Program-made: the position numbers and the translations under genes
Shown: one piece after another, positions 28,028-36,807 of the stretch
How positions within the stretch are numbered: the stretch's first letter is position 1
Layout: each line of letters starts with the position of its first letter
The notes under the pieces: model-generated
Told to the model about the DNA's origin: nothing
The model's input: only the letters and a program-made list of their open reading frames with translations
Databases searched by the model: none
DNA from: Anoxybacteroides tepidamans
GTDB lineage: Bacteria > Bacillota > Bacilli > Bacillales > Anoxybacillaceae
DNA: 64,000 nucleotides
Assembly (NCBI RefSeq): GCF_014201465.1
Contig: NZ_JACHEP010000002.1
Location: 62,001-126,000, forward strand
Reading direction: 5' to 3'

Positions 28028-29083
28028 TTATTCTTCTTCGAAAAAGTCGATTTCTTCTTGTTGATCGTTATTTGCGCTTACTGCTCGCGCAACAGCATCC
28101 ACCCCATAATGTTTGCGAATTTCTTGAGCAATTTCATCCGCAATATGCGGGTTTTCTTTTAAAAACTGCTTCGCATTTTCGCGGCCTTGGCCAAGGCGCT
28201 CGTCTTTGTATGAATACCACGAACCGCTCTTTTGAACGATGTCGAGCTCTGAAGCCATATCAATAATTTCGCCTTCACGCGAAATTCCTTCCCCATACAT
28301 AATATCGACGTCCGCTGTTTTGAATGGAGGAGCCACTTTGTTTTTGACGACTTTAATTTTTGTTTTATTTCCAACCATATCGTTGCCTTGCTTAATCTGC
28401 TCGGCACGGCGCACTTCTAAACGAACTGAGGCATAAAATTTGAGCGCTCTTCCCCCGGGAGTTGTTTCGGGGTTTCCAAACATAACCCCTACTTTTTCCC
28501 TTATTTGATTTATAAAGATAGCGATTGTTTTTGATTTGTTGATCGCGCCGGATAGTTTGCGCAACGCCTGCGACATTAAACGCGCCTGCAAACCGACATG
28601 GGAGTCGCCCATATCCCCTTCGATTTCCGCTTTCGGAACAAGCGCCGCCACCGAGTCAATGACAATAATATCGACCGCGCCGCTTCTTACAAGCGCTTCT
28701 GCAATCTCGAGTGCCTGCTCACCCGTGTCCGGCTGGGAAAGTAGCAACTCATCAATATTGACACCTAAATTTTTGGCATAAATTGGATCGAGTGCGTGCT
28801 CTGCATCGATAAACGCTGCTTGGCCACCTTGTTTTTGCACTTCTGCGATGGCATGAAGAGCAACGGTCGTTTTACCAGAAGATTCTGGCCCGTAAATTTC
28901 AACGATTCGTCCGCGCGGATATCCCCCCACGCCCAATGCAATATCAAGCGCGAGAGAGCCGCTAGAAACGGTAGAAATTTGCCGGTCTGTTTGCTCCCCT
29001 AATTTCATAATCGATCCTTTGCCAAACTGCTTTTCAATCTGCTTCAGCGCCTGTTCCAAGGCCGCATGACGATCTTGATTCAT
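28028..29083 (-). CDS. recA: recombinase RecA
   Basis: ATP-dependent strand-exchange protein and co-protease for LexA. Walker [10 protein letters not shown] spans residues 65-73. The Walker B stretch [16 protein letters not shown] and the L2 loop region [22 protein letters not shown] are intact. The acidic C-terminus ends in EEIDFFEEE. 351 residues, normal for Bacillaceae. ATG 29083 follows AAGGAGG. A sigma-A promoter with a LexA box immediately upstream shows SOS control. cinA, directly upstream, ends in its own terminator. Confidence 0.99.
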   Translation of the reverse strand: MNQDRHAALEQALKQIEKQFGKGSIMKLGEQTDRQISTVSSGSLALDIALGVGGYPRGRIVEIYGPESSGKTTVALHAIAEVQKQGGQAAFIDAEHALDPIYAKNLGVNIDELLLSQPDTGEQALEIAEALVRSGAVDIIVIDSVAALVPKAEIEGDMGDSHVGLQARLMSQALRKLSGAINKSKTIAIFINQIREKVGVMFGNPETTPGGRALKFYASVRLEVRRAEQIKQGNDMVGNKTKIKVVKNKVAPPFKTADVDIMYGEGISREGEIIDMASELDIVQKSGSWYSYKDERLGQGRENAKQFLKENPHIADEIAQEIRKHYGVDAVARAVSANNDQQEEIDFFEEE

Positions 29084-29115
29084 TGATCATTCCTCCTTAT
29101 CCGTTACTATCTACT

Positions 29116-29144
29116 ACTATATCGTTTTTTCATAGCTTTGCCAA
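29116..29144 (-). promoter_or_regulatory. sigma-A promoter of recA
   Basis: TTGGCA (29139-29144), 17-base spacer, TATAGT (29116-29121) on the minus strand. Confidence 0.75.
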
Positions 29145-29153
29145 GAAAAAAAT

Positions 29154-29167
29154 CGAACGTTTATTCG
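29154..29167. promoter_or_regulatory. LexA (DinR) box of recA
   Basis: CGAATAAACGTTCG (minus strand) fits the Bacillus SOS box CGAAC-N4-GTTCG with one change. It ends 10 bases upstream of the recA -35. Confidence 0.85.
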
Positions 29168-29210
29168 TTTTTATTTGGTTTTTCTGGAAAAACTAGAAAT
29201 CATAAATCAA

Positions 29211-29240
29211 GAAAAAACAGCTGCCTTACAAGACAGCTGT
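29211..29240 (-). terminator. terminator of the pgsA-cinA unit
   Basis: ACAGCTG (29217-29223) pairs with CAGCTGT (29234-29240) around an inner CTT/AAG stem, followed by TTTTTTCTT on the minus strand. The cinA stop codon (29226-29228) lies inside the hairpin. Confidence 0.8.
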
Positions 29241-30470
29241 CAATCGTTTTAAAACGGCAAAACAGCCATATTTTATTGTCCGCGTCCGAATTGTTTCGCG
29301 GTCGCCGACTAATGTTAAGGAGTGCACTTCCGTTTCATGGCCAGCCACCGCTACGCCGATATACACCGTTCCAGCCGGTTTTCCTTCCAACGGGTCCGGT
29401 CCTGCTACTCCGGTAAAACTGACGCCGATATCCGCCTGGCATAACGTGCGCACATGTTCAGCCAACAGCTTCGCGCACTGTCCGCTGACCGCACCGTCCG
29501 TCTTGAGCACCGAAGCGGGGATCGAAAGAACGCGCTCTTTTACCTCATTCGTATAGCAAACAACACCGCCCTTCACCGTTTGTGAAGCGCCCGGAATCGC
29601 CGTCAGTTCAGCGGCGAAGCGGCCGCCTGTCAAACTTTCCGCAGCGGCAATCGTTTTGCCGTACTTTTTTAGCCGCTCTATTACTTTCGAAAATAACGTA
29701 TCATCGTTATATCCGTATAAATACTGGCCGACACGCCGGACGATCGCCTGCTCGGCTTCATCCAACAATTTTTTCGCTTCCACGGCAGATGCATGTTTCG
29801 CAGTGATTCTTAATGTGACTTCCCCATCTCCTGCCAGCGGCGCAATAGTCGGATTCGACTGCCGGTCAATCAAATCTTCAATTTCTGTTTCCAGCTGCGA
29901 TTCCCCGATGCCAAAAAAGCGCAGCACCCGTGATTCAATGCGCTCGTGCCGCTGTAATTTTCCAAGCAAAAACGGGCGGCCATAACGGATAAACATCGGC
30001 ATCATTTCTTTTGGTGGACCAGGGAGGAGCATATATGTCACATCGTTGACTGTTAAAGCCATGCCCGGAGCCATCCCGTATTCGTTTTTCAACACTTCTG
30101 CTCCTGTTAAAACGAGCGCTTGTTTTTTATTGTTTTCGGTCATCGTTCGCTTTGTGCGAGCGTAATACGCTTCAATCGAGCGAAGTGCCTCCTCGTCCAT
30201 CACAAGCTCCCTCTGCAATAAGCGTGCGATCGTTTCTTTCGTTACGTCATCTTTCGTTGGTCCGAGCCCGCCGGTAAAAATAATCAAATCCGCCCGGGTT
30301 TGCGCTATTTTCACCGTCTGTTCTAAACGCTGTACGTTGTCGCCGACAACAGTATGAAAATAGACGTTAATTCCTAATTCCGCTAATTGCTGTGATAAAA
30401 ATTGCGCATTTGTATTGGCAATTTGTCCGAGCAATAACTCTGAGCCGACCGCAATAATTTCCGCATTCAA
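29226..30470 (-). CDS. cinA: competence/damage-inducible protein CinA (nicotinamide-nucleotide amidase)
   Basis: Two domains: an N-terminal molybdopterin-binding-like domain ([34 protein letters not shown]) and a C-terminal NMN deamidase (PncC) domain starting near residue 255 ([31 protein letters not shown]). It participates in NAD salvage; in several Gram-positives it is competence-induced and partners RecA. 414 residues, full length. It lies 24 bases after pgsA and just before recA, the classical cinA-recA arrangement, although here recA has its own SOS promoter. Confidence 0.95.
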   Translation of the reverse strand: MNAEIIAVGSELLLGQIANTNAQFLSQQLAELGINVYFHTVVGDNVQRLEQTVKIAQTRADLIIFTGGLGPTKDDVTKETIARLLQRELVMDEEALRSIEAYYARTKRTMTENNKKQALVLTGAEVLKNEYGMAPGMALTVNDVTYMLLPGPPKEMMPMFIRYGRPFLLGKLQRHERIESRVLRFFGIGESQLETEIEDLIDRQSNPTIAPLAGDGEVTLRITAKHASAVEAKKLLDEAEQAIVRRVGQYLYGYNDDTLFSKVIERLKKYGKTIAAAESLTGGRFAAELTAIPGASQTVKGGVVCYTNEVKERVLSIPASVLKTDGAVSGQCAKLLAEHVRTLCQADIGVSFTGVAGPDPLEGKPAGTVYIGVAVAGHETEVHSLTLVGDRETIRTRTIKYGCFAVLKRLTAVL

Positions 30471-30494
30471 GCAAAGCTCCTCCTTTTTCTCCCC

Positions 30495-31073
30495 TTATTT
30501 TGAACGCAAAAAGGCATGTTTGTTATTTGCAAAATAGTCCCAACCAGACCAGATAGTAAAAACGACGGCTACCCAAAGCGCCAAATCCGCAAATGGGAAG
30601 GAGAGAAAAGCAAACGGCCAGTTGTGAAGCAAAAGGGCTGAGATCGCCACAATTTGCGTCCACGTTTTAATTTTCCCAAGCATATTTGCCGCCACGACTT
30701 CTCCTTCTCCGGCTAACACAAGCCGAAGCCCCGTCACCGCAAACTCGCGGCTGATGATCACAATGACCATCCATGAAGGAGCGTATTGCAAATCAACAAG
30801 AACGATGAGAGCCGCTGACACAAGCAGTTTATCCGCGAGCGGATCTAAAAACTTCCCTAAATTTGTAACTAATTGATATTTACGCGCATAATACCCGTCA
30901 ATCCAATCCGTTACGGACGCAATAATGAAAATGATCGCACCAATGAGGTGGGAAACAGGCATCGACTCCGCTCCCATTTCAATGTTGCCCCAACGAAAAG
31001 GGACTAACATCACGATTAAAAAAAGAGGAATTAGCATAATGCGTGCTACTGTAATTTTATTCGGTAAATTCAC
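30495..31073 (-). CDS. pgsA: phosphatidylglycerophosphate synthase
   Basis: Integral membrane CDP-alcohol phosphotransferase making phosphatidylglycerol phosphate from CDP-diacylglycerol and glycerol 3-phosphate. The family motif DG-X2-AR-X8-G-X3-D-X3-D is intact from DWIDGYYARK to KFLDPLADKL. I place the start at GTG 31073 (192 residues, B. subtilis 193), eight bases after GGAGG. A longer open frame upstream contains that ribosome site and lacks homology. It follows rodZ after a weak hairpin. Several hydrophobic helices span the rest of the sequence. Confidence 0.95.
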   Translation of the reverse strand: MNLPNKITVARIMLIPLFLIVMLVPFRWGNIEMGAESMPVSHLIGAIIFIIASVTDWIDGYYARKYQLVTNLGKFLDPLADKLLVSAALIVLVDLQYAPSWMVIVIISREFAVTGLRLVLAGEGEVVAANMLGKIKTWTQIVAISALLLHNWPFAFLSFPFADLALWVAVVFTIWSGWDYFANNKHAFLRSK

Positions 31074-31101
31074 CCTCAATACCTCCGCTGTTAAACATGT
31101 A

Positions 31102-31126
31102 AAAGCCATCTAGCGAATAGATGACT
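31102..31126 (-). terminator. weak hairpin between rodZ and pgsA
   Basis: GTCATCT (31120-31126) and AGATGGC (31106-31112) on the minus strand form a 7-bp stem with one G-T pair and a short TTTTAC tail. It may attenuate rather than terminate. Confidence 0.35.
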
Positions 31127-31995
31127 TACGGTTTTTTTAATATGATTTTCATTTTTTGGTATACTTCTTTTTTCGGATCAATTGGATACGTAAACGGCTG
31201 CCCGTTCACTTTCATTTCTACATCCAATGTTCGTCCAATTTTTACAAACACTTCCGATTCCAACGTTAAATCAAATGTCAATGTTTGTCCATTTTTTAGC
31301 GTGTCTTTAAAAAATGAGTGGCCCTTTCCGTTAAATACTTCTACCCAAGACGCTCCTTTAGACGTGACTTCAAGCACCAATTGATCAGCGGTAATTTCAA
31401 TCGTTGAGGTATTTCCGTTCGTTTCTGTAACGGTGAAAATCGGCGCTGAAGCCGGTTTGTTCGAGCTGTTGCTGTTTTTTTCTTCCTGCTTTTGCTTTTC
31501 CTTTTCCTCCGCTTTTTCTAGCGGTGAGTTTTTCGAACGCTCCACTTCTGTCGTCTGATTGATCGGTTGTTGTTGCGATTGTACATTTGGACTGCGGTTT
31601 TGCAAAAACATCCAAAGAATCACTGCTGCGCCAATGATTGCTGCTGCCATGAGCAACTTCGGAAGCAAAGCGAACCATTTATCATGTTTCGTGGAAATTT
31701 GTTGCCTGCTCTTCACGCGGGAAAGCTGCTCTGGCAAATCATCATGATGTGATGGAGGAATTTCGTGCCCGTACTCATGAAAAATTTCTTCTGGATCGAG
31801 CCCTACTGCTTCCGCATATTGTTTAATAAATGCTCGCACATAAAAGTTTCCTGGCATAATCGAATAGTTGCCTTCTTCAATGCCAATCAAATAACGCTTT
31901 TGAATTTTCGTTATATGCTGCACTTCGTCTAAACTCAGCTTTTTGGATTCTCTCGCCTCTTTTAATCGTTTACCTAGTTCCGTCAACGATAACAC
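31126..31995 (-). CDS. rodZ: RodZ-like cell-shape protein (YmfM)
   Basis: Bitopic membrane protein linking MreB to cell-wall synthesis. The N-terminal Xre-type helix-turn-helix (residues 4-70, GKRLKEARESKKLSLDEVQ) binds MreB in known RodZ. One membrane helix lies near 111-131. It is followed by a low-complexity Glu/Lys/Gln linker (140-180) and a C-terminal beta-rich DUF4115 domain (185-289). The size (289) equals B. subtilis YmfM. It lies downstream of ymfK and upstream of pgsA, as in B. subtilis. Confidence 0.93.
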   Translation of the reverse strand: MLSLTELGKRLKEARESKKLSLDEVQHITKIQKRYLIGIEEGNYSIMPGNFYVRAFIKQYAEAVGLDPEEIFHEYGHEIPPSHHDDLPEQLSRVKSRQQISTKHDKWFALLPKLLMAAAIIGAAVILWMFLQNRSPNVQSQQQPINQTTEVERSKNSPLEKAEEKEKQKQEEKNSNSSNKPASAPIFTVTETNGNTSTIEITADQLVLEVTSKGASWVEVFNGKGHSFFKDTLKNGQTLTFDLTLESEVFVKIGRTLDVEMKVNGQPFTYPIDPKKEVYQKMKIILKKP

Positions 31996-32009
31996 CTTCC
32001 ACGTTTTTG

Positions 32010-32801
32010 TTAAAAATCAAATTCGGAAAATCCGTCGTGCGAAAACAACGATGATTGATCCACGACGTCGTATGTAATTTCTTCAGACGGATCATTACGT
32101 AACTCGATAATATAGTCAAAGTCGTCAAGCGTGTATTCTGTATGGCGCACGAAAATATCCGGATGTTCCACTACTTTTGTTGCTTCGAGATGCATAAGTT
32201 CGCGAATGAGCTGCCAATGTTTCTCATTCGCACGGCGCGTCGATACAATTCCGTCAATAATAAAAATATTGTTTTCGCTATATTCATCTTCAATAAGCTG
32301 ACTGCGAACGGTTTGCTTAATTAGCGTGGAAGAAACAAACAACCAACGTTTGTTAGCACAAACACTTGCCGCAACAATCGATTCTGTTTTGCCGACGCGG
32401 GGCATGCCGCGAATACCGATCACCTTATGCCCTTCTTGCTTAAAAATTTCCGCCATAAAGTCGACAAGCAATCCTAATTCATCACGAACAAAACGAAACG
32501 TTTTTTTGTCGTCGGCATCGCGCTGAATGTAGCGTCCGTGTCGCACCGCCAAACGGTCAAGCAATTTCGGTTGTCTTAACTTTGTAATGGTTATGTTATC
32601 CATCGTTCGCAAAATCGATGCAAGCCGCTCAATTTGTTCGCTATTGTCGCAGCGAAGTAGCATGCCTCGGCGTGAGTCATGAACGCCGTTAATCGTAACG
32701 ATGTTGATCGACAACATCCCTAAAAGTGAAGAAATATCTCCTAACAAACCCGGACGATTAATGTGAATTTCGTATTCCAAATACCACTCTTGTTTCCCCA
32801 A
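32010..32801 (-). CDS. ymfK: YmfK, ACT-domain protein of unknown function (DUF3388)
   Basis: Conserved Bacillaceae protein without an assigned role. The first 75 residues look like an ACT ligand-binding domain (YEIHINRPGLLGDISSLLGM, INIVTINGVHDSRRG). Residues from about 135 show a loop resembling a P-loop (GIRGMPRVGKTE), and the rest is alpha/beta. The start is TTG 32801, six bases after GGGAGGG; a longer frame from 32852 crosses that site and a 12-bp palindrome and is less likely. The position between ymfJ and rodZ matches B. subtilis. Confidence 0.85.
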   Translation of the reverse strand: MGKQEWYLEYEIHINRPGLLGDISSLLGMLSINIVTINGVHDSRRGMLLRCDNSEQIERLASILRTMDNITITKLRQPKLLDRLAVRHGRYIQRDADDKKTFRFVRDELGLLVDFMAEIFKQEGHKVIGIRGMPRVGKTESIVAASVCANKRWLFVSSTLIKQTVRSQLIEDEYSENNIFIIDGIVSTRRANEKHWQLIRELMHLEATKVVEHPDIFVRHTEYTLDDFDYIIELRNDPSEEITYDVVDQSSLFSHDGFSEFDF

Positions 32802-32833
32802 CCCATTCCCTCCCTTGCGCTTAAGGAGACACG

Positions 32834-32845
32834 TATCACGTGATA
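32834..32845. promoter_or_regulatory. 12-bp perfect palindrome upstream of ymfK
   Basis: TATCACGTGATA, 33 bases before the chosen ymfK start and about 20 bases downstream of a TATAGT-like box. The form fits a dimeric regulator site; the regulator is unknown. Confidence 0.35.
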
Positions 32846-32910
32846 AGTTCATACTACTATAATATCAATAAGAAACGCAACAGAAAAGGGAACGAACGTT
32901 TATTTCCCAT

Positions 32911-32940
32911 GAAAAAATAGGGTGTCTAAAAGCGACACCC
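32911..32940 (-). terminator. terminator of ymfI-ymfJ
   Basis: GGGTGTC/GACACCC, a 7-bp perfect stem (32920-32926 with 32934-32940), followed by TATTTTTTC on the minus strand. Confidence 0.85.
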
Positions 32941-33015
32941 TTCTGCGCTACCGTATATACTTACAGAACAACAATACAAAACCCGTTATTCTGTTGAACA
33001 TTTCGAGTCAGCCTC

Positions 33016-33264
33016 TCATTTCTTCTGCACTAATTTCACCATCATGTTGGCAATAGCGTGTTGCTCTTGCTCATCCGCCACGCTCCATAGATCGGAAAGA
33101 AGACGTTCTTCAGGGTTTTTCGGATCGACTTGTTTCGCTAAATAGTCGCCGATTTGGTAAGCGACATCGGAAATGACTTGTTGGTTAAGCCCTTGCTGTT
33201 TTGCCTGCTCAAGGCGATCGCCTAAAAAGCCTTTCCATTGTTCAAAGTTGTCTAATACAGACAT
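33016..33264 (-). CDS. ymfJ: YmfJ, small conserved protein (DUF3243)
   Basis: 82-residue helical protein of unknown function, conserved in Bacillus (B. subtilis YmfJ 85). Visible conserved stretches: FEQWKGFLGDRLEQAK at the start and VAYQIGDYLAKQVDPKNPEERLLSDLW in the middle. No membrane segment or Cys motif. ATG 33264 follows GGAGGAGGG. It lies 71 bases after ymfI and ends before a strong terminator. Confidence 0.88.
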   Translation of the reverse strand: MSVLDNFEQWKGFLGDRLEQAKQQGLNQQVISDVAYQIGDYLAKQVDPKNPEERLLSDLWSVADEQEQHAIANMMVKLVQKK

Positions 33265-33335
33265 GGCTGTTCCCTCCTCCTATTCGGTTTCACCAATAGT
33301 TTACCTAACTGATTCGAAAAATATACTTACGATGA

Positions 33336-34052
33336 TTAGCAATACCAGCCGCCATTTACACTGATGATTTGACCAGTAATATAAGAAGCAGCTTCCGAAA
33401 GCAAAAACGATACCGTTTTCGCCACTTCATTTGGTTCACCGATCCGTCCTAGCGGAATGTCTTGCGCGATACTTTGCAGTTCCTCATCGCTAAATAATTG
33501 CAACATCTCTGTACGAATCGCGCCTGGAGCAACCGCATTGACACGAATGCCGCTTGGTGCCAGTTCTTTGGCGAGCGCTTTAACAAATGCATTTTGTCCG
33601 CCTTTAACCATCGAATAAACGACTTCGCACGACGCGCCGGTTAATCCCCAAATGGATGAAATGACGACAATGTTTCCGCTTTTTTTTCGGATCATTGCCG
33701 GAAGCAATTTTTTTGTTAACAGCACAGGACTTGTTACGTGAAGCTGTACCATTCTTTTGACACATTCATCGCTCATGTCAGTGATTAAGCCATAATAGCT
33801 ATTGCCACAATTATGAATAAGGACATCGATCGGACGGTCGATTTGCGCAAGAAGACTATCCACTCCATCTACTTCCGATAGATCAGCTTGAACAGCTGTT
33901 ACACAAACGTTCACAAGTTCTGTTTTCAACGTCTCGATCCGCTCTTTATTTTTGTTATAATGCAAAAAAAGCCCATAACCGTCGCGAGCGAGCTGCTGGG
34001 CAATGCTTGCGCCAATTCCTCCACTCGCTCCGGTAATTAACGCATACTTCAT
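33336..34052 (-). CDS. ymfI: short-chain dehydrogenase/reductase YmfI
   Basis: NAD(P)-dependent SDR of 238 residues. The cofactor motif TGASGGIGASIA is at residues 7-18, and the catalytic triad is represented by SSIWG and YSMVKGG (Tyr-X3-Lys). PGAIRTEM and ITGQIISVNGGW are typical of FabG-like members. The substrate is unknown, though FabG-like 3-oxoacyl reduction is possible. ATG 34052 follows AGGGGG. It follows the ymfF-ymfH peptidase genes after a terminator, so it may be transcribed partly independently. Confidence 0.92.
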   Translation of the reverse strand: MKYALITGASGGIGASIAQQLARDGYGLFLHYNKNKERIETLKTELVNVCVTAVQADLSEVDGVDSLLAQIDRPIDVLIHNCGNSYYGLITDMSDECVKRMVQLHVTSPVLLTKKLLPAMIRKKSGNIVVISSIWGLTGASCEVVYSMVKGGQNAFVKALAKELAPSGIRVNAVAPGAIRTEMLQLFSDEELQSIAQDIPLGRIGEPNEVAKTVSFLLSEAASYITGQIISVNGGWYC

Positions 34053-34064
34053 ATTGATCCCCCT

Positions 34065-34093
34065 AAAAAAGCATCCTTTGGATTAAAGGATGC
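34065..34093 (-). terminator. terminator of ymfF-ymfH
   Basis: GCATCCTTTG (34071-34080) pairs with AAAGGATGC (34085-34093) in a stem of about 9-10 bp, followed by TTTTTTAGG on the minus strand, directly after the ymfH stop. Confidence 0.85.
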
Positions 34094-35389
34094 TCATTTT
34101 CTTTCTTCTTTTGGAACGACTTGACAAACTGCAAGTTGCCGCTCGTTAAAACACTCGTTCGCTACTTCGGCTATATCATCAGCCGTTATGGATTCCAACA
34201 TCGGAACGACATCAAACAGGCTCATTTCATGAAAGGCATAGCGTGTAAATTGGTTCGCAATATACTCCGGCGAGTTGAGGGAGCGCAAAAACGCGCCAAT
34301 TTTTTTCTTTTTCACCCTCTCTAAGTCTTCATTTGTCAACACGGAATCATCAAACGATAAGATGATCTGTTTCATTTCTTCTGCCAGCCGTTCCGGATCG
34401 CTCGTATCGCCGCCGACAAGCGCAAAGCCGAACTGTTCTTCTTCCGTATAATCATACGCAAACGTTTCGTCAATGAGCCCAAGCTGGTATAACCGCTCGT
34501 AATGCGGGGAACTTTTCCCGAATAAATAGTCGAGCAATACATTCATCACCAGTTCATGCTTTAATTTTTCTTTTCCTTTTTGTCGGACGTTTTGCGCTTT
34601 GACGCCGATGAGACATTTACTCGTTTGAACGTGCATCGGAATAATGTGTTTTTTCTTTGCTACTTCCTCCGGCTCATTATAAACAAAACGTTGAATAGCA
34701 GAAGCTTCTGGAAATGTTTTTTTTATCTGATTGTTGCGAATTTGCTCCATAATGGCTCTTTCATCGACTGGGCCGACAATGAACAGCAACATATTGCTCG
34801 GATGGTAAAACGTTTCGTAACATTCATATAACAGTTCTTTTGTAATGTCGGCAATCGATTCAACCGTTCCGGCAATATCAATTTTTACGGGATGATTGTG
34901 ATACATGCTTTCAATTAGACCAAAATATAAGCGCCAATCCGGGTTGTCGTCGTACATGCGGATTTCTTGACCGATAATGCCTTTTTCTTTTTCGACCGTT
35001 TGATCAGAAAAATATGGAGTTTGGACAAAATCGATTAACGTTTCTAAGTTTTTTTCAACATTGGCCGTACTTGAAAATAAATATGCCGTTCGCGTAAATG
35101 ACGTAAAAGCGTTAGCGGAAGCCCCTTGCTTGCTGAATTGTTGGAACACATCCCCGTCTTCTTTTTCAAACAGCTTATGCTCGAGAAAATGGGCGATTCC
35201 GTCCGGTACGCGCTTCATCTCCGTCTTTCCACGGGGAACGAATTGATTATCAACCGATCCATACTTCGTCGTAAAGGTCGCATACGTTTTGTTGAATGCT
35301 TTTTTCGGTAAAATGTACACATCCAAGCTGTTCGGCATTTTTTCATAATACAATTGTTCCTGCAACTGTTCGTAAACAATTTTCTCCAT
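34094..35389 (-). CDS. ymfH: M16 metallopeptidase-family protein YmfH (active-site subunit)
   Basis: Pitrilysin/processing-peptidase-like zinc protease, 431 residues. The inverted zinc motif HFLEH lies in GIAHFLEHKLFEKEDGD near residue 67, with the downstream Glu in the following helix region. The second half is the structural M16 repeat. The start ATG overlaps the ymfF stop by one base (TAATG), so the two are translationally coupled and probably form a heterodimer of active and inactive subunits, as in other M16B pairs. The substrate is unknown. Confidence 0.92.
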   Translation of the reverse strand: MEKIVYEQLQEQLYYEKMPNSLDVYILPKKAFNKTYATFTTKYGSVDNQFVPRGKTEMKRVPDGIAHFLEHKLFEKEDGDVFQQFSKQGASANAFTSFTRTAYLFSSTANVEKNLETLIDFVQTPYFSDQTVEKEKGIIGQEIRMYDDNPDWRLYFGLIESMYHNHPVKIDIAGTVESIADITKELLYECYETFYHPSNMLLFIVGPVDERAIMEQIRNNQIKKTFPEASAIQRFVYNEPEEVAKKKHIIPMHVQTSKCLIGVKAQNVRQKGKEKLKHELVMNVLLDYLFGKSSPHYERLYQLGLIDETFAYDYTEEEQFGFALVGGDTSDPERLAEEMKQIILSFDDSVLTNEDLERVKKKKIGAFLRSLNSPEYIANQFTRYAFHEMSLFDVVPMLESITADDIAEVANECFNERQLAVCQVVPKEERK

Positions 35390-36669
35390 TACTTGGCTTC
35401 CTCCATTCCGGTAAGGAAATAAATCGTGTCGAGCTCAATTTGGTTGGCGACGCGGACAACATCTTCACGTGACACTTCATCCGTTCGTGCAAGCCATTCA
35501 TCAATCGGGCGTTTCCGCTCCGAAACAATGTTGTGGTATAACACTTCAACAAGGCCTCTCGGCGTATCAAGCGTTTCAAGCAATTGGTTTCGAATGACTG
35601 CTTTCGTTTGCACCATTTCCTCATCGGTAAAATCGCCTTGTTTCATCGCTTTCATTTGGTCGTGAATAATTTGAACCGCCTTTTTATAGTTCGCTGGTTC
35701 AATTCCAGACATCACCATTAACAGCCCTTTATGGCTTTCTAGCCGAGAAGCGGCATAATAAGCGAGGCTTGCTTTTTCCCGAACATTGATGAACAGTTTG
35801 GAATGCGAAAAACCGCCGAAGATACCATTAAACACTTGCAATGCATAATAATTATCATCATCATACGTAATATGCGTGCGATAGCCGATGTTCAGTTTCC
35901 CTTGTTTTACATCTTGTTTTTCTACGACTTCGCGAACGTTTGTCATCACCTTTTGTTGAACATGTCGTTTCTTTTGCGCGCGAGCCGAACGTTTTGGCAT
36001 CTGGAAATACGACTCGACAATCTCTAGCGTGCTCGTTTCATCGATATCACCGATGATATACAGATCAATCTCATCTTCTTGTAACGCTTTTTCATAATAA
36101 GCAAACAAACGATCCGGTGTGATACGCTCTACATCTTCTAGCTGCCCATTTACATGGAGCGCATATGGCTCATTTTTGCACATTTCTTCGATGAGCCGCA
36201 AATTAGCATAGCGCATTTTATCGTCATATACCGATTGAATGCGCTGTTTTAACGTCCGTTTTTCTTGTTCGACGATTTGGTTAACAAACCGACCGTTTTC
36301 AAGCGCTGGATGAAACACGATTTCGCTTAAAAGCTCAATCGCTTTATCGAGAAGAGCCGGCTGTTCTTTTAAAAATTTTTCATTCGCGATATCAAGCCGA
36401 ATCGTAATAATATGATATTCCCCTTTTTTTGCTAAATCGACATTTAACGTTGCTCCATATAACTCATCTAAATACGTTCTGAGCGCTTTCATGCTTGGAT
36501 AGTTACTTGTGCCGCTTTGCCATACATACGGCAAAAGCGCACGCAACGTAACTGTTTCTTTTGATAAAGGGGCTTTCATTTTTAAGACAAGCGTATTTGT
36601 TTTATATTTATCTGTTTGAAGCAAATGCGTGCGAAATCCTTGCATCGTTGTGATGTTCTCACGAATCAA
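35389..36669 (-). CDS. ymfF: M16-family peptidase-like protein YmfF (non-catalytic partner)
   Basis: 426 residues with the M16 fold but no HXXEH zinc motif at the N-terminus. The C-terminal half carries GGFSHSKLFINVREKASLAYYA, containing the Arg/Tyr-type substrate-binding pattern of inactive M16B partners. It is directly followed by, and coupled to, ymfH. The start is TTG 36669 just downstream of GGAGGAG. The lack of zinc ligands is a family feature of YmfF, not damage. Confidence 0.9.
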   Translation of the reverse strand: MIRENITTMQGFRTHLLQTDKYKTNTLVLKMKAPLSKETVTLRALLPYVWQSGTSNYPSMKALRTYLDELYGATLNVDLAKKGEYHIITIRLDIANEKFLKEQPALLDKAIELLSEIVFHPALENGRFVNQIVEQEKRTLKQRIQSVYDDKMRYANLRLIEEMCKNEPYALHVNGQLEDVERITPDRLFAYYEKALQEDEIDLYIIGDIDETSTLEIVESYFQMPKRSARAQKKRHVQQKVMTNVREVVEKQDVKQGKLNIGYRTHITYDDDNYYALQVFNGIFGGFSHSKLFINVREKASLAYYAASRLESHKGLLMVMSGIEPANYKKAVQIIHDQMKAMKQGDFTDEEMVQTKAVIRNQLLETLDTPRGLVEVLYHNIVSERKRPIDEWLARTDEVSREDVVRVANQIELDTIYFLTGMEEAK

Positions 36670-36763
36670 AACGACTCCTCCTCTTCATTTTATCCTAATA
36701 TTCCCTAATCATTTTAGCCTTATCATCAATATACAGTTTCACCAAAAGAAAATGCAAATAACA

Positions 36764-36799
36764 AATAAAAAAGAACCCGACGATCCATGTCGAGTTCTT
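36764..36799 (-). terminator. terminator of the nup transporter operon
   Basis: AAGAACCCGAC (36771-36781) with GTCGAGTTCTT (36789-36799), one G-T pair, followed by TTTTATTTG on the minus strand. Confidence 0.8.
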
Positions 36800-36807
36800 C
36801 GTTCTCA

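Noticed and set aside
35389-36669. ymfF as a degenerate pseudogene because the zinc motif is absent
   Set aside because: The frame is intact, has normal length, is coupled to ymfH, and lack of HXXEH is typical of the non-catalytic M16B partner.
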